Shown: positions 1 through 9,345, numbered from the stretch's first letter. The stretch: 64,000 nt of DNA from Chitinophaga pinensis (GCA_945907065.1 CAMDSC010000004.1:1-64000), one strand, 5' to 3'. Notes: a model not told the origin generated them from the letters alone. Made by a program: numbers and translations.

Positions 1-256
1 TCAAATCTATCTGAGTGTCCACGTTTTCTACCACATCAGGTTTTGTTGTCAATACCTGAACTAATTTGGGTATACCGAAACCAAGAATACATGCTACCAG
101 TGTTATTAAAAGTGCCAATGAATAAACGCGATTGTATTTTTTGCGTAATTGATAGGCACCATATGCTTTATTTCTGTCAGCAAAAACTAATTCATTTCTT
201 AAATCGGATGTTACATTTATCCAATCATTAAACATTCTATCAAACGAACCTGCCAT
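1..256 (-). CDS. tonB: energy transducer TonB, N-terminal part (gene runs off the window)
   Basis: I translated this from ATG at 254-256 on the minus strand; the frame stays open to base 1, so only the first 85 residues are present. The N-terminus holds the Bacteroidota TonB signature around NELVFADRNKAYGAYQLRKK, followed by one hydrophobic membrane segment (about residues 46-64) and the start of the periplasmic linker. TonB couples the proton-motive force captured by ExbB-ExbD to outer-membrane TonB-dependent transporters. The start lies 4 bases after the stop of the upstream exbD, so it is the last visible gene of an exbB-exbD-exbD-tonB operon. The C-terminal receptor-contact domain is outside the window. 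Confidence 0.85.
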   Translation of the reverse strand, partial: MAGSFDRMFNDWINVTSDLRNELVFADRNKAYGAYQLRKKYNRVYSLALLITLVACILGFGIPKLVQVLTTKPDVVENVDTQIDL

Positions 257-260
257 AATC

Positions 261-899
261 TTATTCTTTAGTTGCTTGATTTATTAAATTTATTTCACTC
301 ATCATAATATCTGTAACGGCATATTTACCAACGTTACAAATATTGAACTCATCTATCAAATCAATCAGATTGCGATAAACGGCCTTATCATCTGCTTTTA
401 TCACAAAAAATGGAGATTTAGGGTCACCTTTAGCGTCTACTGCAAGTCTCTTGTAGGTTGTATCTTCTATTTCTTTGTTGAGCCTTTTCTTTTTTAATTC
501 CAAAATAGCCTTCTCTACCAAGTCATTTTTATCCAAAAGTAATTTATTTAAGTCTTCGCCAAATTTAACCTCGGTAAGAGTTGTTGCTGGTAATCCGTTC
601 TTTGGAGCATCTTTAAATTCGCCACTATACCAAAATACTCGGTTATCTTTCGTTAATAAAAACGTATAACCATTCACCTTCATTGGTGGCGGTGGATTGT
701 TTTTATCTGGAGGTACCGGAAAGGTAATCTCCATTGTTTTTGGCTTGCTAAATGTGGATGTAAGTACAAAAAAGGTTAGAAGTAAAAAAGCCAAATCCAC
801 CATAGGGGTCATATCCACTCGGGTGCTTTGTTTTTTTGCCCTTACCGGGCCTTTTTTGCCATGTGCGTGTGAGCCTGAGCCTTCTCCTAATTCTGCCAT
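261..899 (-). CDS. exbD: biopolymer transport protein ExbD, second paralog
   Basis: 212 residues. After a basic cytoplasmic tail (residues 1-28) comes the ExbD/TolR signature DMTPMVDLAFLLLTFFVL; Asp35 corresponds to the protonatable membrane Asp of the family. The rest is periplasmic. It should form a proton channel with ExbB and drive TonB. The protein is longer than the roughly 140 residues of enterobacterial ExbD because of an extended, lysine-rich periplasmic region (about residues 60-160). It starts 12 bases after the previous exbD stop and ends 4 bases before tonB, so it is in the same operon. The His/Gly/Lys-rich tail is not seen in its paralog. The family call is firm; whether the complex serves transport or gliding/T9SS cannot be told from sequence. 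Confidence 0.9.
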   Translation of the reverse strand: MAELGEGSGSHAHGKKGPVRAKKQSTRVDMTPMVDLAFLLLTFFVLTSTFSKPKTMEITFPVPPDKNNPPPPMKVNGYTFLLTKDNRVFWYSGEFKDAPKNGLPATTLTEVKFGEDLNKLLLDKNDLVEKAILELKKKRLNKEIEDTTYKRLAVDAKGDPKSPFFVIKADDKAVYRNLIDLIDEFNICNVGKYAVTDIMMSEINLINQATKE

Positions 900-911
900 C
901 TCGTTATAATA

Positions 912-1571
912 TTATTCGTTTGGTCCTTTTTCAAAATTAGTTAACAAGTTAAACTTGTATATTTTCAAATCAGTAAAGGTCTTTATTACTTCCTTTACAA
1001 CTATAAAATTTGCATTACCATCAGCTTTTATTGCAAACCGAAGCGGTTCAATTACTACTTGTCTTCCTGAAGTTTCTGCAGCATCTTTTAAATCCTTATA
1101 TTGTACAACTCCTTCATATTGGCCAAAACGTATCCAATCACTCAATTGATTATTGGTAGAATCCATTGGAATACCGGTTGATGGAAACTTTTCTCTTTGA
1201 CCTGGTTCGGTATTAATAAATTTACTAAGGTTCTGCATTGAAACACCAAAACTTGTCATTTTCCCAAATTCCTCAATTTCTTTAGCAGTAAATTTAATTT
1301 TATATTTATCAGCCATCCTTTCCAATGTTTTTTTTCTAACATCAAAACCTGAAATTGTATAAAATACTTTTCCTTCAAGAGAAATTGTAATTAATACCGA
1401 ATTTTCAGGCATCATCTTTTCGGATGTTGAACTTGGTGTCAACACTTGAACTGGCTCCGGATTTCTGAAAGAAGCAGTCAAAATAAAGAATGTAACCAAG
1501 AGGAATGCAAGATCCACCATTGGAGTCATGTCCAACGAAGGATTTGATCTTGGCATTTTTATTTTTGGCAT
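912..1571 (-). CDS. exbD: biopolymer transport protein ExbD, first paralog
   Basis: 219 residues with a short basic N-terminus and the ExbD signature DMTPMVDLAFLLVTFFIL at residues 14-31; Asp20 is the expected channel Asp. A single membrane segment is followed by a periplasmic domain of about 185 residues, long for ExbD. It shares the anchor motif with the next gene but differs elsewhere, so the two are old paralogs rather than a recent duplication. It begins 54 bases after exbB and is followed 12 bases later by the second exbD. Paired long ExbD proteins next to one ExbB are an arrangement I associate with Bacteroidota; a hetero-dimeric ExbD is an inference. Confidence 0.9.
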   Translation of the reverse strand: MPKIKMPRSNPSLDMTPMVDLAFLLVTFFILTASFRNPEPVQVLTPSSTSEKMMPENSVLITISLEGKVFYTISGFDVRKKTLERMADKYKIKFTAKEIEEFGKMTSFGVSMQNLSKFINTEPGQREKFPSTGIPMDSTNNQLSDWIRFGQYEGVVQYKDLKDAAETSGRQVVIEPLRFAIKADGNANFIVVKEVIKTFTDLKIYKFNLLTNFEKGPNE

Positions 1572-1625
1572 GTTCTTTTTTTTTAGTTTTTATGAATACT
1601 TAAATATCTCAAAAAAGGTAAATTA

Positions 1626-2420
1626 TTAACCTTTTGACTTTAAAGTTTGCATTATACTAAAGCCAGCCTCATCCATGCTATAAGTCAATGCATCTATTTT
1701 AGTAGAGAAAAAGTTATATAGGATGATTGCAAAAGTAGATGATATAATACCAACCATTGTGTTTACCAAAGCCTCAGAAATACCGGTTGCTAAAGCTGCT
1801 GTGTCCGGCTGTCCGGCTACTGCTAATGCGGCAAACGCACGAATCATTCCAACAACGGTTCCAATAAGTCCAATCAAAGTTCCAATTGAAGCTGAAGTAG
1901 AAAGTATAGATAGGTTTTTTCCTAACATAGGAAGTTCTAATGCTGTAGCTTCTTCCAATTCTTTCATAATTGCGGCTTCTTTGGCATTAAAGTCATAAGA
2001 ACTATCATTATGAACCTCTTTATATCTTCCCAATCCGCAACGCATTACATTGGCCAAAGATCCTTGTTGTTTATCACATTCAATAATAGCCTCGTCTATT
2101 TTTCCAGAAGCAAGATAACCTTTAATTTTGCGAACAAAAGCCTCAATTGATCCTTTTCCTTTTGCTCGTTGTATTGTGATAAATCGCTCGATGCCAATAG
2201 TGATAATTGTGATGAATAAAGCAAGAAGTATAGGAACTATAAATCCACCTTTATACATTACTCCTAAAAAACTTCCTGCCTTTGGATGTCCTTCTGCGTC
2301 AAAATTAGCTTTGTCGCCTAAAACTAGGTAAAAAATAAGATGTCCAATGACAAGGGCAAGTAGGATTACCATTCCGGCAAAAAATCTACTTAAATCGGTT
2401 GATGATTTTTGACTGCTCAT
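1626..2420 (-). CDS. exbB: MotA/TolQ/ExbB proton channel protein
   Basis: 264 residues from ATG at 2418-2420. An in-frame ATG 24 codons upstream is rejected because the -7 element at 2467-2474 would fall inside that longer gene. Membrane segments lie near residues 15-35, 60-80, 175-205 and 215-240; the C-terminal part has the TolQ/ExbB core with small-residue helices (GTLIGLIGTVVGMIRAF, then ISEALVNTMVGII). ExbB forms the pentameric inner-membrane channel around ExbD and powers TonB. It is the first gene of the operon with two exbD genes and tonB, 54 bases upstream of the first exbD. The extra N-terminal membrane helix compared with E. coli ExbB is common in Bacteroidota homologs. Confidence 0.88.
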   Translation of the reverse strand: MSSQKSSTDLSRFFAGMVILLALVIGHLIFYLVLGDKANFDAEGHPKAGSFLGVMYKGGFIVPILLALFITIITIGIERFITIQRAKGKGSIEAFVRKIKGYLASGKIDEAIIECDKQQGSLANVMRCGLGRYKEVHNDSSYDFNAKEAAIMKELEEATALELPMLGKNLSILSTSASIGTLIGLIGTVVGMIRAFAALAVAGQPDTAALATGISEALVNTMVGIISSTFAIILYNFFSTKIDALTYSMDEAGFSIMQTLKSKG

Positions 2421-2466
2421 ATTCGTGATGATTGTTTTTTTTATTATTCGTTTAATTATCGGATGG

Positions 2467-2474
2467 CAAAAATA
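2467..2474 (-). promoter_or_regulatory. -7 promoter element of the exbB-exbD-exbD-tonB operon
   Basis: On the minus strand this reads TATTTTTG, a perfect match to the Bacteroidota -7 consensus TAnnTTTG. The expected transcription start is near 2461, giving a leader of about 40 bases before ATG 2420. Confidence 0.55.
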
Positions 2475-2616
2475 AAAATTATCCTCCACCAATACATTAA
2501 TTTAACGTTATAAATTAAAAATTTGTTTTATTGATAAAACTTCCTAGTGCTCAACTAACAGATATTCAGATAGGTTGAACAAACCAAAGGGGTGTTTTTT
2601 TTACCAGCGGACAAAA

Positions 2617-2642
2617 AAAAATCCGCTTTTCGGCGGATTTTT
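2617..2642 (-). terminator. intrinsic terminator downstream of rpsT
   Basis: A 10-bp stem (AAAAATCCGC with GCGGATTTTT) closes on a 6-base loop and, on the minus strand, runs into a continuous T tract. It lies 24 bases after the rpsT stop and before the exbB promoter, so it should separate rpsT from the TonB operon. Confidence 0.8.
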
Positions 2643-2665
2643 ATACTTTTAAAGTTAAATATATC

Positions 2666-2920
2666 TTATTTCATAGCATTTACATGCTTGAATAATTTAC
2701 TTTTCTGATTCGCAGCTTTGTTTCTGTGAATAATATTTTTCTTCACTAACTTGTCAAGCATTGAAAATATTTTAGGTATCAAACTACTTGCTTCTTTTTT
2801 GTCGGATGATTTACGAATAGCCTTGATAACAGTACGTGTTGACTTGTGCTGATACCTGTTTCTCAAGCGCTTGGCGTTATTTGAGCGAATTCTTTTTATT
2901 GATGATTTATGGTTTGCCAT
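2666..2920 (-). CDS. rpsT: 30S ribosomal protein S20
   Basis: 84 residues, highly basic, starting MANHKSSIKRIRSNNAKRLR, the typical S20 N-terminus, followed by a helical Lys/Arg-rich body (TRTVIKAIRK, then HRNKAANQKSKLFKHV). S20 is a primary binder of 16S rRNA in the body of the small subunit. Length is normal. It is monocistronic: its own -7 element lies 23 bases upstream and a strong terminator follows. In many bacteria S20 regulates its own translation; nothing in this short leader shows that directly. Confidence 0.97.
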   Translation of the reverse strand: MANHKSSIKRIRSNNAKRLRNRYQHKSTRTVIKAIRKSSDKKEASSLIPKIFSMLDKLVKKNIIHRNKAANQKSKLFKHVNAMK

Positions 2921-2942
2921 CTATTTTTATTATAAAGGGCTG

Positions 2943-2950
2943 CAAAAGTA
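2943..2950 (-). promoter_or_regulatory. promoter of rpsT (-7 element with a -33 TTG)
   Basis: Minus-strand TACTTTTG matches TAnnTTTG. A TTG lies 19 bases further upstream, the usual -33 spacing in Bacteroidota promoters. This is one of the two best-formed promoters in the window. Confidence 0.7.
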
Positions 2951-3052
2951 ATTATTATATTTAAATATTCAAGCGGGTAATATTGAAATTTTTGTAATTC
3001 AGTTTTAAAATTCTATTTATAGAAATATTTTTGCCAATTTTTGTTTGATTTA

Positions 3053-4012
3053 CTAAGTACTGCAAGGGTCTTCTATTTCTAAGCAATAAAGTTTCCATGT
3101 TCCTTCTGATTTAATAAAATAGAAACCTAAATTTCCGTCGGTACTAAAGATAAAAGCAACAACCGAAGGCTCCGTTCTTTTTGCTTCCTCTATTTGACTA
3201 TTAATATTATGGTCTTCATCTGGGCTAAATTCTTTAAGTGCAGATAAGGATTTTGATACTTTGTTAAAATCTTGTTCGATACCCCCATAACATCCTTTTT
3301 TGTTATAAAAATCTGTCATATCGCAATTGATTTCAGGTTTTTCACCTTCAATTAAAGTAAATTTTGATTTTTTAAAAACGTCAAATCCTGCTCGCCAAGG
3401 AATTTCTTCTGTTAGTTCATTAACATCTTTAATTTCAGATACCGAAGTAATAAAACCTGGTTTTGAAAGATAATAGAATGATTTTTTATCGGAGAGATAC
3501 GCTTCAAGTCCAGCTTCGCCATTCTTTTTAATCGTATAAATAAACTCATTGGCAAAAGCGGCAAAGTTTTTCGAACTTTCTATTGCATTTGTTTTTGGTG
3601 CATTTTCTTCTTGAATTTGTTTTTCAAATAATTCCAATGAATCTCCACCAATAACATTACGAATTAAAATTTGATGAATTTCAACTTTCTTCACCAATTC
3701 TTCATACTGTTTTTTAAATTTACCATTATCCTTCGAAAAGCTTTCATTTTCAAGTCTCAGTTTTTCAATATTGGAGTTAAGGTCAATTGTATAATTTTTT
3801 AAATCTTTTAATTCATTGCTCAATCGTTTTATTTCTGATGATGTAATTGAATCTCTAATTTTAAGATTGTTTATTTCAAACTGCTGAAAATCTATGGTCA
3901 TACCTAAAGTATCAATTCGCGATTGGAGATCTTTTTTCTTTGGACCAAACTGCCCGATGGCAATTAAAGGCATAAAAAAAACAATGAGTAAAATTGATTT
4001 AGCGTGTTGCAT
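3053..4012 (-). CDS. secreted coiled-coil protein of unknown function
   Basis: 319 residues. The N-terminus (MQHAKSILLIVFFMPLIAIGQ) is a signal peptide ending in the A/G-Q pattern typical of Bacteroidota exports. Residues 30-110 are heptad-like and rich in Leu, Ile, Lys and Glu, predicting a coiled coil. The C-terminal half is a separate, mostly soluble region with cysteines in the contexts INCDMTDF, GCYGG, LYCLE and EDPC, which may form disulfides in the periplasm. I do not recognise the family. It is transcribed divergently from glyS, with its own -7 element 16 bases upstream, and is separated from rpsT by about 130 AT-rich bases. Confidence 0.8.
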   Translation of the reverse strand: MQHAKSILLIVFFMPLIAIGQFGPKKKDLQSRIDTLGMTIDFQQFEINNLKIRDSITSSEIKRLSNELKDLKNYTIDLNSNIEKLRLENESFSKDNGKFKKQYEELVKKVEIHQILIRNVIGGDSLELFEKQIQEENAPKTNAIESSKNFAAFANEFIYTIKKNGEAGLEAYLSDKKSFYYLSKPGFITSVSEIKDVNELTEEIPWRAGFDVFKKSKFTLIEGEKPEINCDMTDFYNKKGCYGGIEQDFNKVSKSLSALKEFSPDEDHNINSQIEEAKRTEPSVVAFIFSTDGNLGFYFIKSEGTWKLYCLEIEDPCST

Positions 4013-4027
4013 TTCGATTTAAAGTTC

Positions 4028-4035
4028 CAAAATTA
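4028..4035 (-). promoter_or_regulatory. -7 element of the coiled-coil protein gene
   Basis: Minus-strand TAATTTTG, a perfect TAnnTTTG, 16 bases upstream of the ATG at 4012. It is divergent from the glyS promoter, so the 73-bp intergenic region carries two promoters. Confidence 0.55.
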
Positions 4036-4065
4036 CAAAATAAGACATATATAGGGTTAAAATAT

Positions 4066-4073
4066 TAGTTTTG
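4066..4073 (+). promoter_or_regulatory. -7 element of glyS
   Basis: TAGTTTTG matches TAnnTTTG, 13 bases before ATG 4086, predicting a leader of only a few bases. Confidence 0.55.
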
Positions 4074-4085
4074 CCCTAACAAAAA

Positions 4086-5621
4086 ATGAGTGCAGAAGAA
4101 CAATTCAAGAAGATAATTTCACATTGTAAAGAGTATGGTTTCATATTCCCTTCAAGTGAGATATACGAAGGCTTAGCGGCCGTTTACGACTATGGTCAAA
4201 ACGGTGTAGAACTTAAAAATAATCTTCGCCAATATTGGTGGAAAAGTATGGTTCAAATGCATCAAAACATTGTTGGATTGGATTCAGCAATATTTATGCA
4301 GCCCAAGGTTTGGAAGGCAAGTGGTCATGTAGATGGATTTAGTGACCCGATGATTGACAACAAGGACAGTAAAAAACGCTACAGAGCGGATGTTTTGCTG
4401 GAAGAACACCAGGATAAAATACAGGATAAAATAAATAAGGAAATTGAGAAGGCTGCTAAACGGTTTGGAGAATCATTTGATGCAAAACTATATGCTGAAA
4501 CAAATCCACGGATTGTGGAGTATAATGCTTCCATTTCTTTGATTGATGATACACTTAAAACAGGCTTAGAAACTGGAAATCTTGATTTAATAAAAGCCTT
4601 AATCGAGCAACTGGAAATCGTTTGCCCGGTGAGTGGCACCAAGAATTGGACAGATGTTCGCCAGTTTAATTTGATGTACAGCACCCAGATGACAGCTACT
4701 GACGGGGAATCAGAATTGTATTTGCGACCAGAAACTGCACAAGGAATTTTTGTAAACTTTTTAAACGTTCAAAAATCAGGAAGGATGAAAATTCCGTTTG
4801 GGATTGCCCAAACCGGAAAAGCATTCAGAAATGAAATTGTAGCCCGTCAGTTCATTATGAGGATGAAGGAATTCGAACAAATGGAAATGCAGTTTTTTGT
4901 TAGACCTGGAACCGAAATGGATTGGTATACCTACTGGAAAGAGACCCGATTAAAATGGCACAAGGCTTTGGGAACAGATACGAATAACCTTAAATATCAC
5001 GACCATTTAAAATTGGCACATTACGCCAATGCCGCGGTTGATATTGAATACAAATTTCCGTTTGGATTTAAAGAAGTAGAAGGAATCCATAGCCGTACCG
5101 ATTTCGATTTAGGTCGCCATCAGGAGTATTCAGGTAAAAAACTTCAATATTTTGACCCTGAAACTAACCAAAATTATGTGCCTTATGTCGTGGAGACTTC
5201 CATCGGTTTGGATCGTTTGTTTCTGGTTCAATTGTGTGAAAATTTGGTAGATGAAGTTTTGGAAAATGGCGAAACCCGCACTGTATTTAAAATAAATCCT
5301 GTATTAGCTCCATACAAAGTAGCTATTTTACCATTGGTTAAAAAAGACGGTTTGCCGGAAATAGCAGAGAAAATTTACAATGACCTAAAATTTGACTTCA
5401 ACTGTTTTTACGAAGAAAAGGATACCATTGGAAAACGCTACCGCCGCCAGGATGCCATTGGAACACCGTTTTGTGTAACCATTGATTACGACAGTGTTCA
5501 GGATAATTCGGTAACGCTTCGTTATCGTGACAGTATGGAACAAAAACGCATAAAAATAGACGAGCTTCATGGCTTGATAAGCAATGAGGTGAGCTGGAAA
5601 AAACTATTAAATAATTTATAA
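4086..5621 (+). CDS. glyS: glycine--tRNA ligase, dimeric type
   Basis: 511 residues, a class II aminoacyl-tRNA synthetase of the alpha2 (eukaryote/archaea/Gram-positive) type that charges tRNA-Gly. N-terminal features include [18 protein letters not shown]; motif 2 is the segment [20 protein letters not shown], and motif 3 lies in [16 protein letters not shown]. The C-terminal 110 residues (from about [14 protein letters not shown]) form the anticodon-binding domain. Length is normal for the family. A 1-base gap separates its stop from the start of the methylmalonyl-CoA mutase gene, so the two are probably co-transcribed, an unexpected pairing of translation and propionate metabolism. Confidence 0.95.
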   Translation: MSAEEQFKKIISHCKEYGFIFPSSEIYEGLAAVYDYGQNGVELKNNLRQYWWKSMVQMHQNIVGLDSAIFMQPKVWKASGHVDGFSDPMIDNKDSKKRYRADVLLEEHQDKIQDKINKEIEKAAKRFGESFDAKLYAETNPRIVEYNASISLIDDTLKTGLETGNLDLIKALIEQLEIVCPVSGTKNWTDVRQFNLMYSTQMTATDGESELYLRPETAQGIFVNFLNVQKSGRMKIPFGIAQTGKAFRNEIVARQFIMRMKEFEQMEMQFFVRPGTEMDWYTYWKETRLKWHKALGTDTNNLKYHDHLKLAHYANAAVDIEYKFPFGFKEVEGIHSRTDFDLGRHQEYSGKKLQYFDPETNQNYVPYVVETSIGLDRLFLVQLCENLVDEVLENGETRTVFKINPVLAPYKVAILPLVKKDGLPEIAEKIYNDLKFDFNCFYEEKDTIGKRYRRQDAIGTPFCVTIDYDSVQDNSVTLRYRDSMEQKRIKIDELHGLISNEVSWKKLLNNL

Positions 5622-5622
5622 T

Positions 5623-8600
5623 ATGACCTTCCCCGAATTTCCCCCAACAACCAAAGCCGATTGGTTAGCCATGGTTCAAAAAATGTCAAAGGGAGAAGAT
5701 ATTTCAAAATTCTTGACCTATAATCCTTTTCCGGGTGTGGAAGTTGCGGCTTATGAAACAGTGGAAGATGGTTTTGAAAAAATAGAAATTGAAATTGAAA
5801 ACAGAGAGCCATTTCAGGTTTGTTTACCAATTAATTTACAAGATAAAAACTGGGAATCTATCGTTAAAGAAGGAGTAGAGGCTGTTGATTTTTTTTATGA
5901 TGGTTCAGTTTTACCTCAATCATTATATGATATAAAACTTAATTTAAGGGTGGATGATTCTGATGTTTCATCGCTTCAAAGTATAAAGAATCATAAGCCG
6001 GGAGGAACTATCACTCTTAATATTTCGAACAGTCAGGAAGACTATACCAAAGCCATCCTTTCTTTAATCCAAGATCCTGTGGCAGGTTTTAAAAATTTGT
6101 GTGTTGATATTGCATCATGGAATAATATCAACGACAAAGACCAATTGGAGCAAGCCTTAATGCAGGTTAACTGGTTTATTAAAGAACGGAAAAATCATAT
6201 TCAGGGTGTTTCTGATATTTTTTTCAGACTGCCGTTAGGAACCGATTTTTATTTAAATATTGCCAAAATAAGAGCCTTAAAGCAAGGATGGTTTCATCTT
6301 TTAAAGCATCACGGTTTACCACTTTCAGAACCTTTTATTATTGCCGAAACTCAGGATTTATTAAAAACAAATACCGAAACCGAGCAAAATTTAATACGTG
6401 CTACAGCCATGGCTTTTGCCGCTATTTCTGGCGGAGCCAATGTGTTTTTAGTAAAAGGATTAAATGATATTGAGAAACAATCAGAGGGTTTTCCTTTGCG
6501 AATGATTCGAAATATTCAACTCTTGTTAAAGGAGGAAAGTTTTACGGATGTGGTAAACGACCCGGCGAAGGGAAGTTATTTTATTGAAAAACTCACCAAA
6601 GAATTGTTTTTAAAAAACCTCCAAGGTTTTCAAAATCTTGGAAGTTTAACTCCAAAATACTACGAAACTCAACCCAAACAAATCACTTCCACCAAAACCC
6701 TGGAAGGATTTGATTTAAAATCTTCTTACAATTTTGAGGATATAAAGGAGTTTGGTTTTGAAAAATTTGGTGCAGGAATACCACCATTTTTACGTGGGCC
6801 TTATGGAACCATGTATGTTCAAAAGCCTTGGACTATCAGGCAATATGCCGGTTTTTCAACCGCCGAAGAATCCAATGCGTTTTACCGAAAAAATTTAGCC
6901 GGTGGGCAAATGGGACTTTCTGTAGCATTTGACTTGGCCACCCACCGTGGTTATGACAGCGATCATCCACGGGTAACCGGCGATGTTGGTATGGCAGGAG
7001 TTGCCATCGATTCTGTAGAGGATATGAAAATTCTTTTCGACCAAATTCCGTTGGATAAAATGAGCGTGAGCATGACCATGAACGGAGCAGTAATTCCCAT
7101 CATGGCCTTTTATATAGTGGCTGCCGAAGAACAGGGCGTAAAACCGGAGCAACTTTCAGGAACCATTCAAAACGATATTTTGAAAGAGTTTATGGTTCGC
7201 AATACATTTATTTATCCGCCTTTGCCTTCCATGCGGTTGGTGGGGGATATTTTTAAATATGCTTCGGCTAATATGCCGAAATTCAATAGCATCAGCATAA
7301 GCGGCTACCACATGCACGAAGCCGGAGCTACAGCTGATATTGAGTTGGCCTATACTTTAGCCGATGGAATTGAATATGTCAGAACTGGTTTGGCTGCGGG
7401 ACTGAGTATTGATGATTTTGCCCCGAGGCTTTCTTTCTTTTGGGGTATTGGTATGAATATTTATAAAGAAATTGCCAAAATGCGGGCCGGCAGATTGTTG
7501 TGGGCTAAATTGATAAAGGAATTCAATCCTAAAAGCGATAATTCTTTGGCTTTGCGAACCCATTGTCAAACATCCGGCTGGAGCCTTACCGAGCAAGACC
7601 CATACAATAATATCGCCCGAACCTGCATTGAAGCCATGGCTGCGGTATTTGGCGGAACCCAAAGTTTGCATACCAATGCGCTTGATGAAGCCATTGCGTT
7701 ACCTACCGATTACTCGGCACGAATAGCCCGAAATACTCAAATTTATCTGGCAGGAGAAACCAATATTACCAAGGTTGTTGACCCTTGGGGAGGTTCGTAT
7801 TATGTGGAATATTTAACCGGGAAATTAGTGGACAAAGCCTGGGAACTAATACAAGAGGTGGAAGCCCTGGGTGGAATGGCAAAAGCCATAGAAACAGGCT
7901 TGCCAAAATTAAGAATAGAAGAAGCAGCTGCCAAAAAGCAAGCCCGCATTGACAGCGGAAAAGATACCATTGTTGGGGTAAACAAATACAGACTAGATGA
8001 GGAAACTCCCATGGATATTCTGTCCATTGACAATAACGATGTGAGGCAGCAACAAATAAACAGGCTTACCAAATTAAAAGCCAACAGAAATGCTGCCGAA
8101 GTTGAAGAATCCTTAAATGCTTTAACAATAGCTGCCACCGAAGGAACCGGAAATATACTTGAACTGGCCATTGATGCCGCCCGGAAAAGGGCCACCTTGG
8201 GTGAAATTTCCTTAGCGTTGGAAAAACATTATGGCCGCTACCAACCAACCATACGAACCATTTCAGGAGTATTTAAAAATGAAGCCCAAATGGATGAAGA
8301 TTTTATAAAAGCCCGAAAATTATCGGATGAATTTGCCGTAAAAGATGGACGCCGACCGCGCATTATGGTGGCCAAAATGGGACAAGATGGCCATGACCGT
8401 GGCGCTAAAGTGATAGCGACTGCCTTTGCCGATTTGGGATTTGATGTGGACATTGGGCCCTTGTTTCAAACCCCGCAGGAAGTAGCCAAACAAGCCGTGG
8501 AAAACGATGTGCATTGTTTGGGAATTTCCAGCCTGGCAGGTGGGCATAAAACCCTGATACCCGAAGTGATTAACGAACTTAAAAAATATGGACGGGAGGA

Positions 8601-8739
8601 TGTGATTATTATTGCCGGAGGAGTTATCCCCGCCAAGGATTACGACGCCCTATACAAAGCCGGAACCCATTTTATCTTTGGCCCGGGAACGATTATTACC
8701 AAAGCCGCTTGTGAGGTTTTGGAAAAGATGATAGGGTAA
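5623..8739 (+). CDS. methylmalonyl-CoA mutase, single chain with MutA-like N-terminus fused to MutB
   Basis: 1038 residues. From about residue 385 on it is a complete catalytic mutase chain: [10 protein letters not shown] begins near residue 389, followed by the substrate TIM barrel ([52 protein letters not shown]) and a C-terminal cobalamin-binding domain with the DxHxxG motif (DGHDRG, His924 being the lower axial cobalt ligand). Residues 1-350 resemble the barrel of a MutA small subunit (EAFAAI-like segment [11 protein letters not shown] and the [16 protein letters not shown] echo of [10 protein letters not shown]) but lack catalytic signatures and a cobalamin domain. The enzyme interconverts methylmalonyl-CoA and succinyl-CoA. 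Normally two separate chains of about 450-620 and 710 residues occur; no separate mutA lies nearby. A strong terminator follows. Confidence 0.93.
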   Translation: MTFPEFPPTTKADWLAMVQKMSKGEDISKFLTYNPFPGVEVAAYETVEDGFEKIEIEIENREPFQVCLPINLQDKNWESIVKEGVEAVDFFYDGSVLPQSLYDIKLNLRVDDSDVSSLQSIKNHKPGGTITLNISNSQEDYTKAILSLIQDPVAGFKNLCVDIASWNNINDKDQLEQALMQVNWFIKERKNHIQGVSDIFFRLPLGTDFYLNIAKIRALKQGWFHLLKHHGLPLSEPFIIAETQDLLKTNTETEQNLIRATAMAFAAISGGANVFLVKGLNDIEKQSEGFPLRMIRNIQLLLKEESFTDVVNDPAKGSYFIEKLTKELFLKNLQGFQNLGSLTPKYYETQPKQITSTKTLEGFDLKSSYNFEDIKEFGFEKFGAGIPPFLRGPYGTMYVQKPWTIRQYAGFSTAEESNAFYRKNLAGGQMGLSVAFDLATHRGYDSDHPRVTGDVGMAGVAIDSVEDMKILFDQIPLDKMSVSMTMNGAVIPIMAFYIVAAEEQGVKPEQLSGTIQNDILKEFMVRNTFIYPPLPSMRLVGDIFKYASANMPKFNSISISGYHMHEAGATADIELAYTLADGIEYVRTGLAAGLSIDDFAPRLSFFWGIGMNIYKEIAKMRAGRLLWAKLIKEFNPKSDNSLALRTHCQTSGWSLTEQDPYNNIARTCIEAMAAVFGGTQSLHTNALDEAIALPTDYSARIARNTQIYLAGETNITKVVDPWGGSYYVEYLTGKLVDKAWELIQEVEALGGMAKAIETGLPKLRIEEAAAKKQARIDSGKDTIVGVNKYRLDEETPMDILSIDNNDVRQQQINRLTKLKANRNAAEVEESLNALTIAATEGTGNILELAIDAARKRATLGEISLALEKHYGRYQPTIRTISGVFKNEAQMDEDFIKARKLSDEFAVKDGRRPRIMVAKMGQDGHDRGAKVIATAFADLGFDVDIGPLFQTPQEVAKQAVENDVHCLGISSLAGGHKTLIPEVINELKKYGREDVIIIAGGVIPAKDYDALYKAGTHFIFGPGTIITKAACEVLEKMIG

Positions 8740-8783
8740 AAACCTAATCGGTAGGTGAAGACACCTACCGATTAGGTTTTTTT
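8740..8783 (+). terminator. intrinsic terminator after the mutase gene
   Basis: A perfect 18-bp stem (8740-8757 with 8762-8779) closes on AAGA and is followed by a T run. It begins directly after the TAA stop and should end the glyS-mutase transcript. Confidence 0.9.
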
Positions 8784-8958
8784 GTTTCTATAGTTACAGA
8801 CACCGACCGATAAGTAAAAATATTTGTTTAAATTAACTTAACAAGTATTATAGCCTTTGGTCAGTGTTGAAGATGAAAAAATATTTTTAACTTGGTAAAA
8901 AACAAAAAATAATAAATTTTGTTATTAAGTTGATTAAACAAAACTAAATTCCAAAAAA

Positions 8959-9144
8959 ATGTTTAAAAAATTTACAATTGCTGATAAATTTTTATTTATT
9001 GCCGCTCTATTGTCTTTAATCTTTTCTGAGATACTTTATTTTCAAGGAGAAAAAGCAGATGGCACCTTTATTGGGCTCTGGGTTCCTTCAATATTAGCAT
9101 TTGGCATCTATCTGAAACTTATTAATAACGCAAAAAATGATTAA
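8959..9144 (+). CDS. small membrane protein (61 residues)
   Basis: A 61-residue protein with two hydrophobic helices (about residues 11-27 and 38-54) joined by a short loop containing QGEKADGTFIGLW, and a charged C-terminus. The pattern (DKFLFIAALLS, then VGLW-like FIGLWVPSILAFG) resembles small two-helix proteins often seen in Bacteroidota, though I cannot name a family. It is preceded by an AT-rich region with no good promoter and overlaps by 8 bases a second tiny membrane ORF. Function unknown; probably real, given clean membrane topology and sensible composition. Confidence 0.6.
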   Translation: MFKKFTIADKFLFIAALLSLIFSEILYFQGEKADGTFIGLWVPSILAFGIYLKLINNAKND

Positions 9145-9232
9145 TCTAATCCCATATTTTGCAGGACTCATTACGCTACTTTTCGGCTTAGGTTTTATGT
9201 TAGCTATAATACAAGGCAATAAAAATAAATAA
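9137..9232 (+). CDS. possible 31-residue single-helix membrane peptide
   Basis: Starting at ATG 9137, inside the last codons of the preceding small gene in another frame, this ORF encodes 31 residues dominated by one hydrophobic helix (YFAGLITLLFGLGFMLAIIQ) and a basic tail GNKNK. The 8-base overlap is typical of translationally coupled genes, and the composition looks like a genuine membrane peptide rather than a random frame. No family is recognised. It may be a partner of the two-helix protein before it. Confidence 0.4.
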   Translation: MINLIPYFAGLITLLFGLGFMLAIIQGNKNK

Positions 9233-9271
9233 CTTCTTGATAATTTAATATTACTTACATTAGCTAAAAAA

Positions 9272-9345
9272 TGATAAAACTAATAAATCCCCGCACGGGC
9301 TGGTTCAAGTTTTATCAATTAGTTTAAATTTATTTTTAAACTAAT
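9272..9345. repeat. tandem nested hairpins in the 220-bp gap before the M14 peptidase
   Basis: Two adjoining inverted repeats. TGATAAAACT (9272-9281) pairs perfectly with AGTTTTATCA (9308-9317), and inside the loop CCCG-CA-CGGG forms a second small stem. Directly after it, ATTAGTTTAAA (9318-9328) pairs perfectly with 9335-9345. The first could be a terminator-like or structured RNA element. The remaining bases from 9233 to 9452 show no ORF or clear promoter. Confidence 0.5.

Noticed and set aside
2421-2492. Longer exbB starting at 2492
   Set aside because: The -7 element of the operon at 2467-2474 would be inside the gene, and the added residues do not fit the family.
7800-8195. 131-codon open frame on the minus strand inside the mutase gene
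   Set aside because: It is antisense to a well-conserved enzyme and its product is low-complexity hydrophobic sequence; many similar shadows occur and none looks like a protein family.
8796-8815. Imperfect echo of the terminator stem (GACACCGACCGATAAG)
   Set aside because: About 15 shared bases with indels, no second stem, likely chance or a decayed duplicate of no visible consequence.
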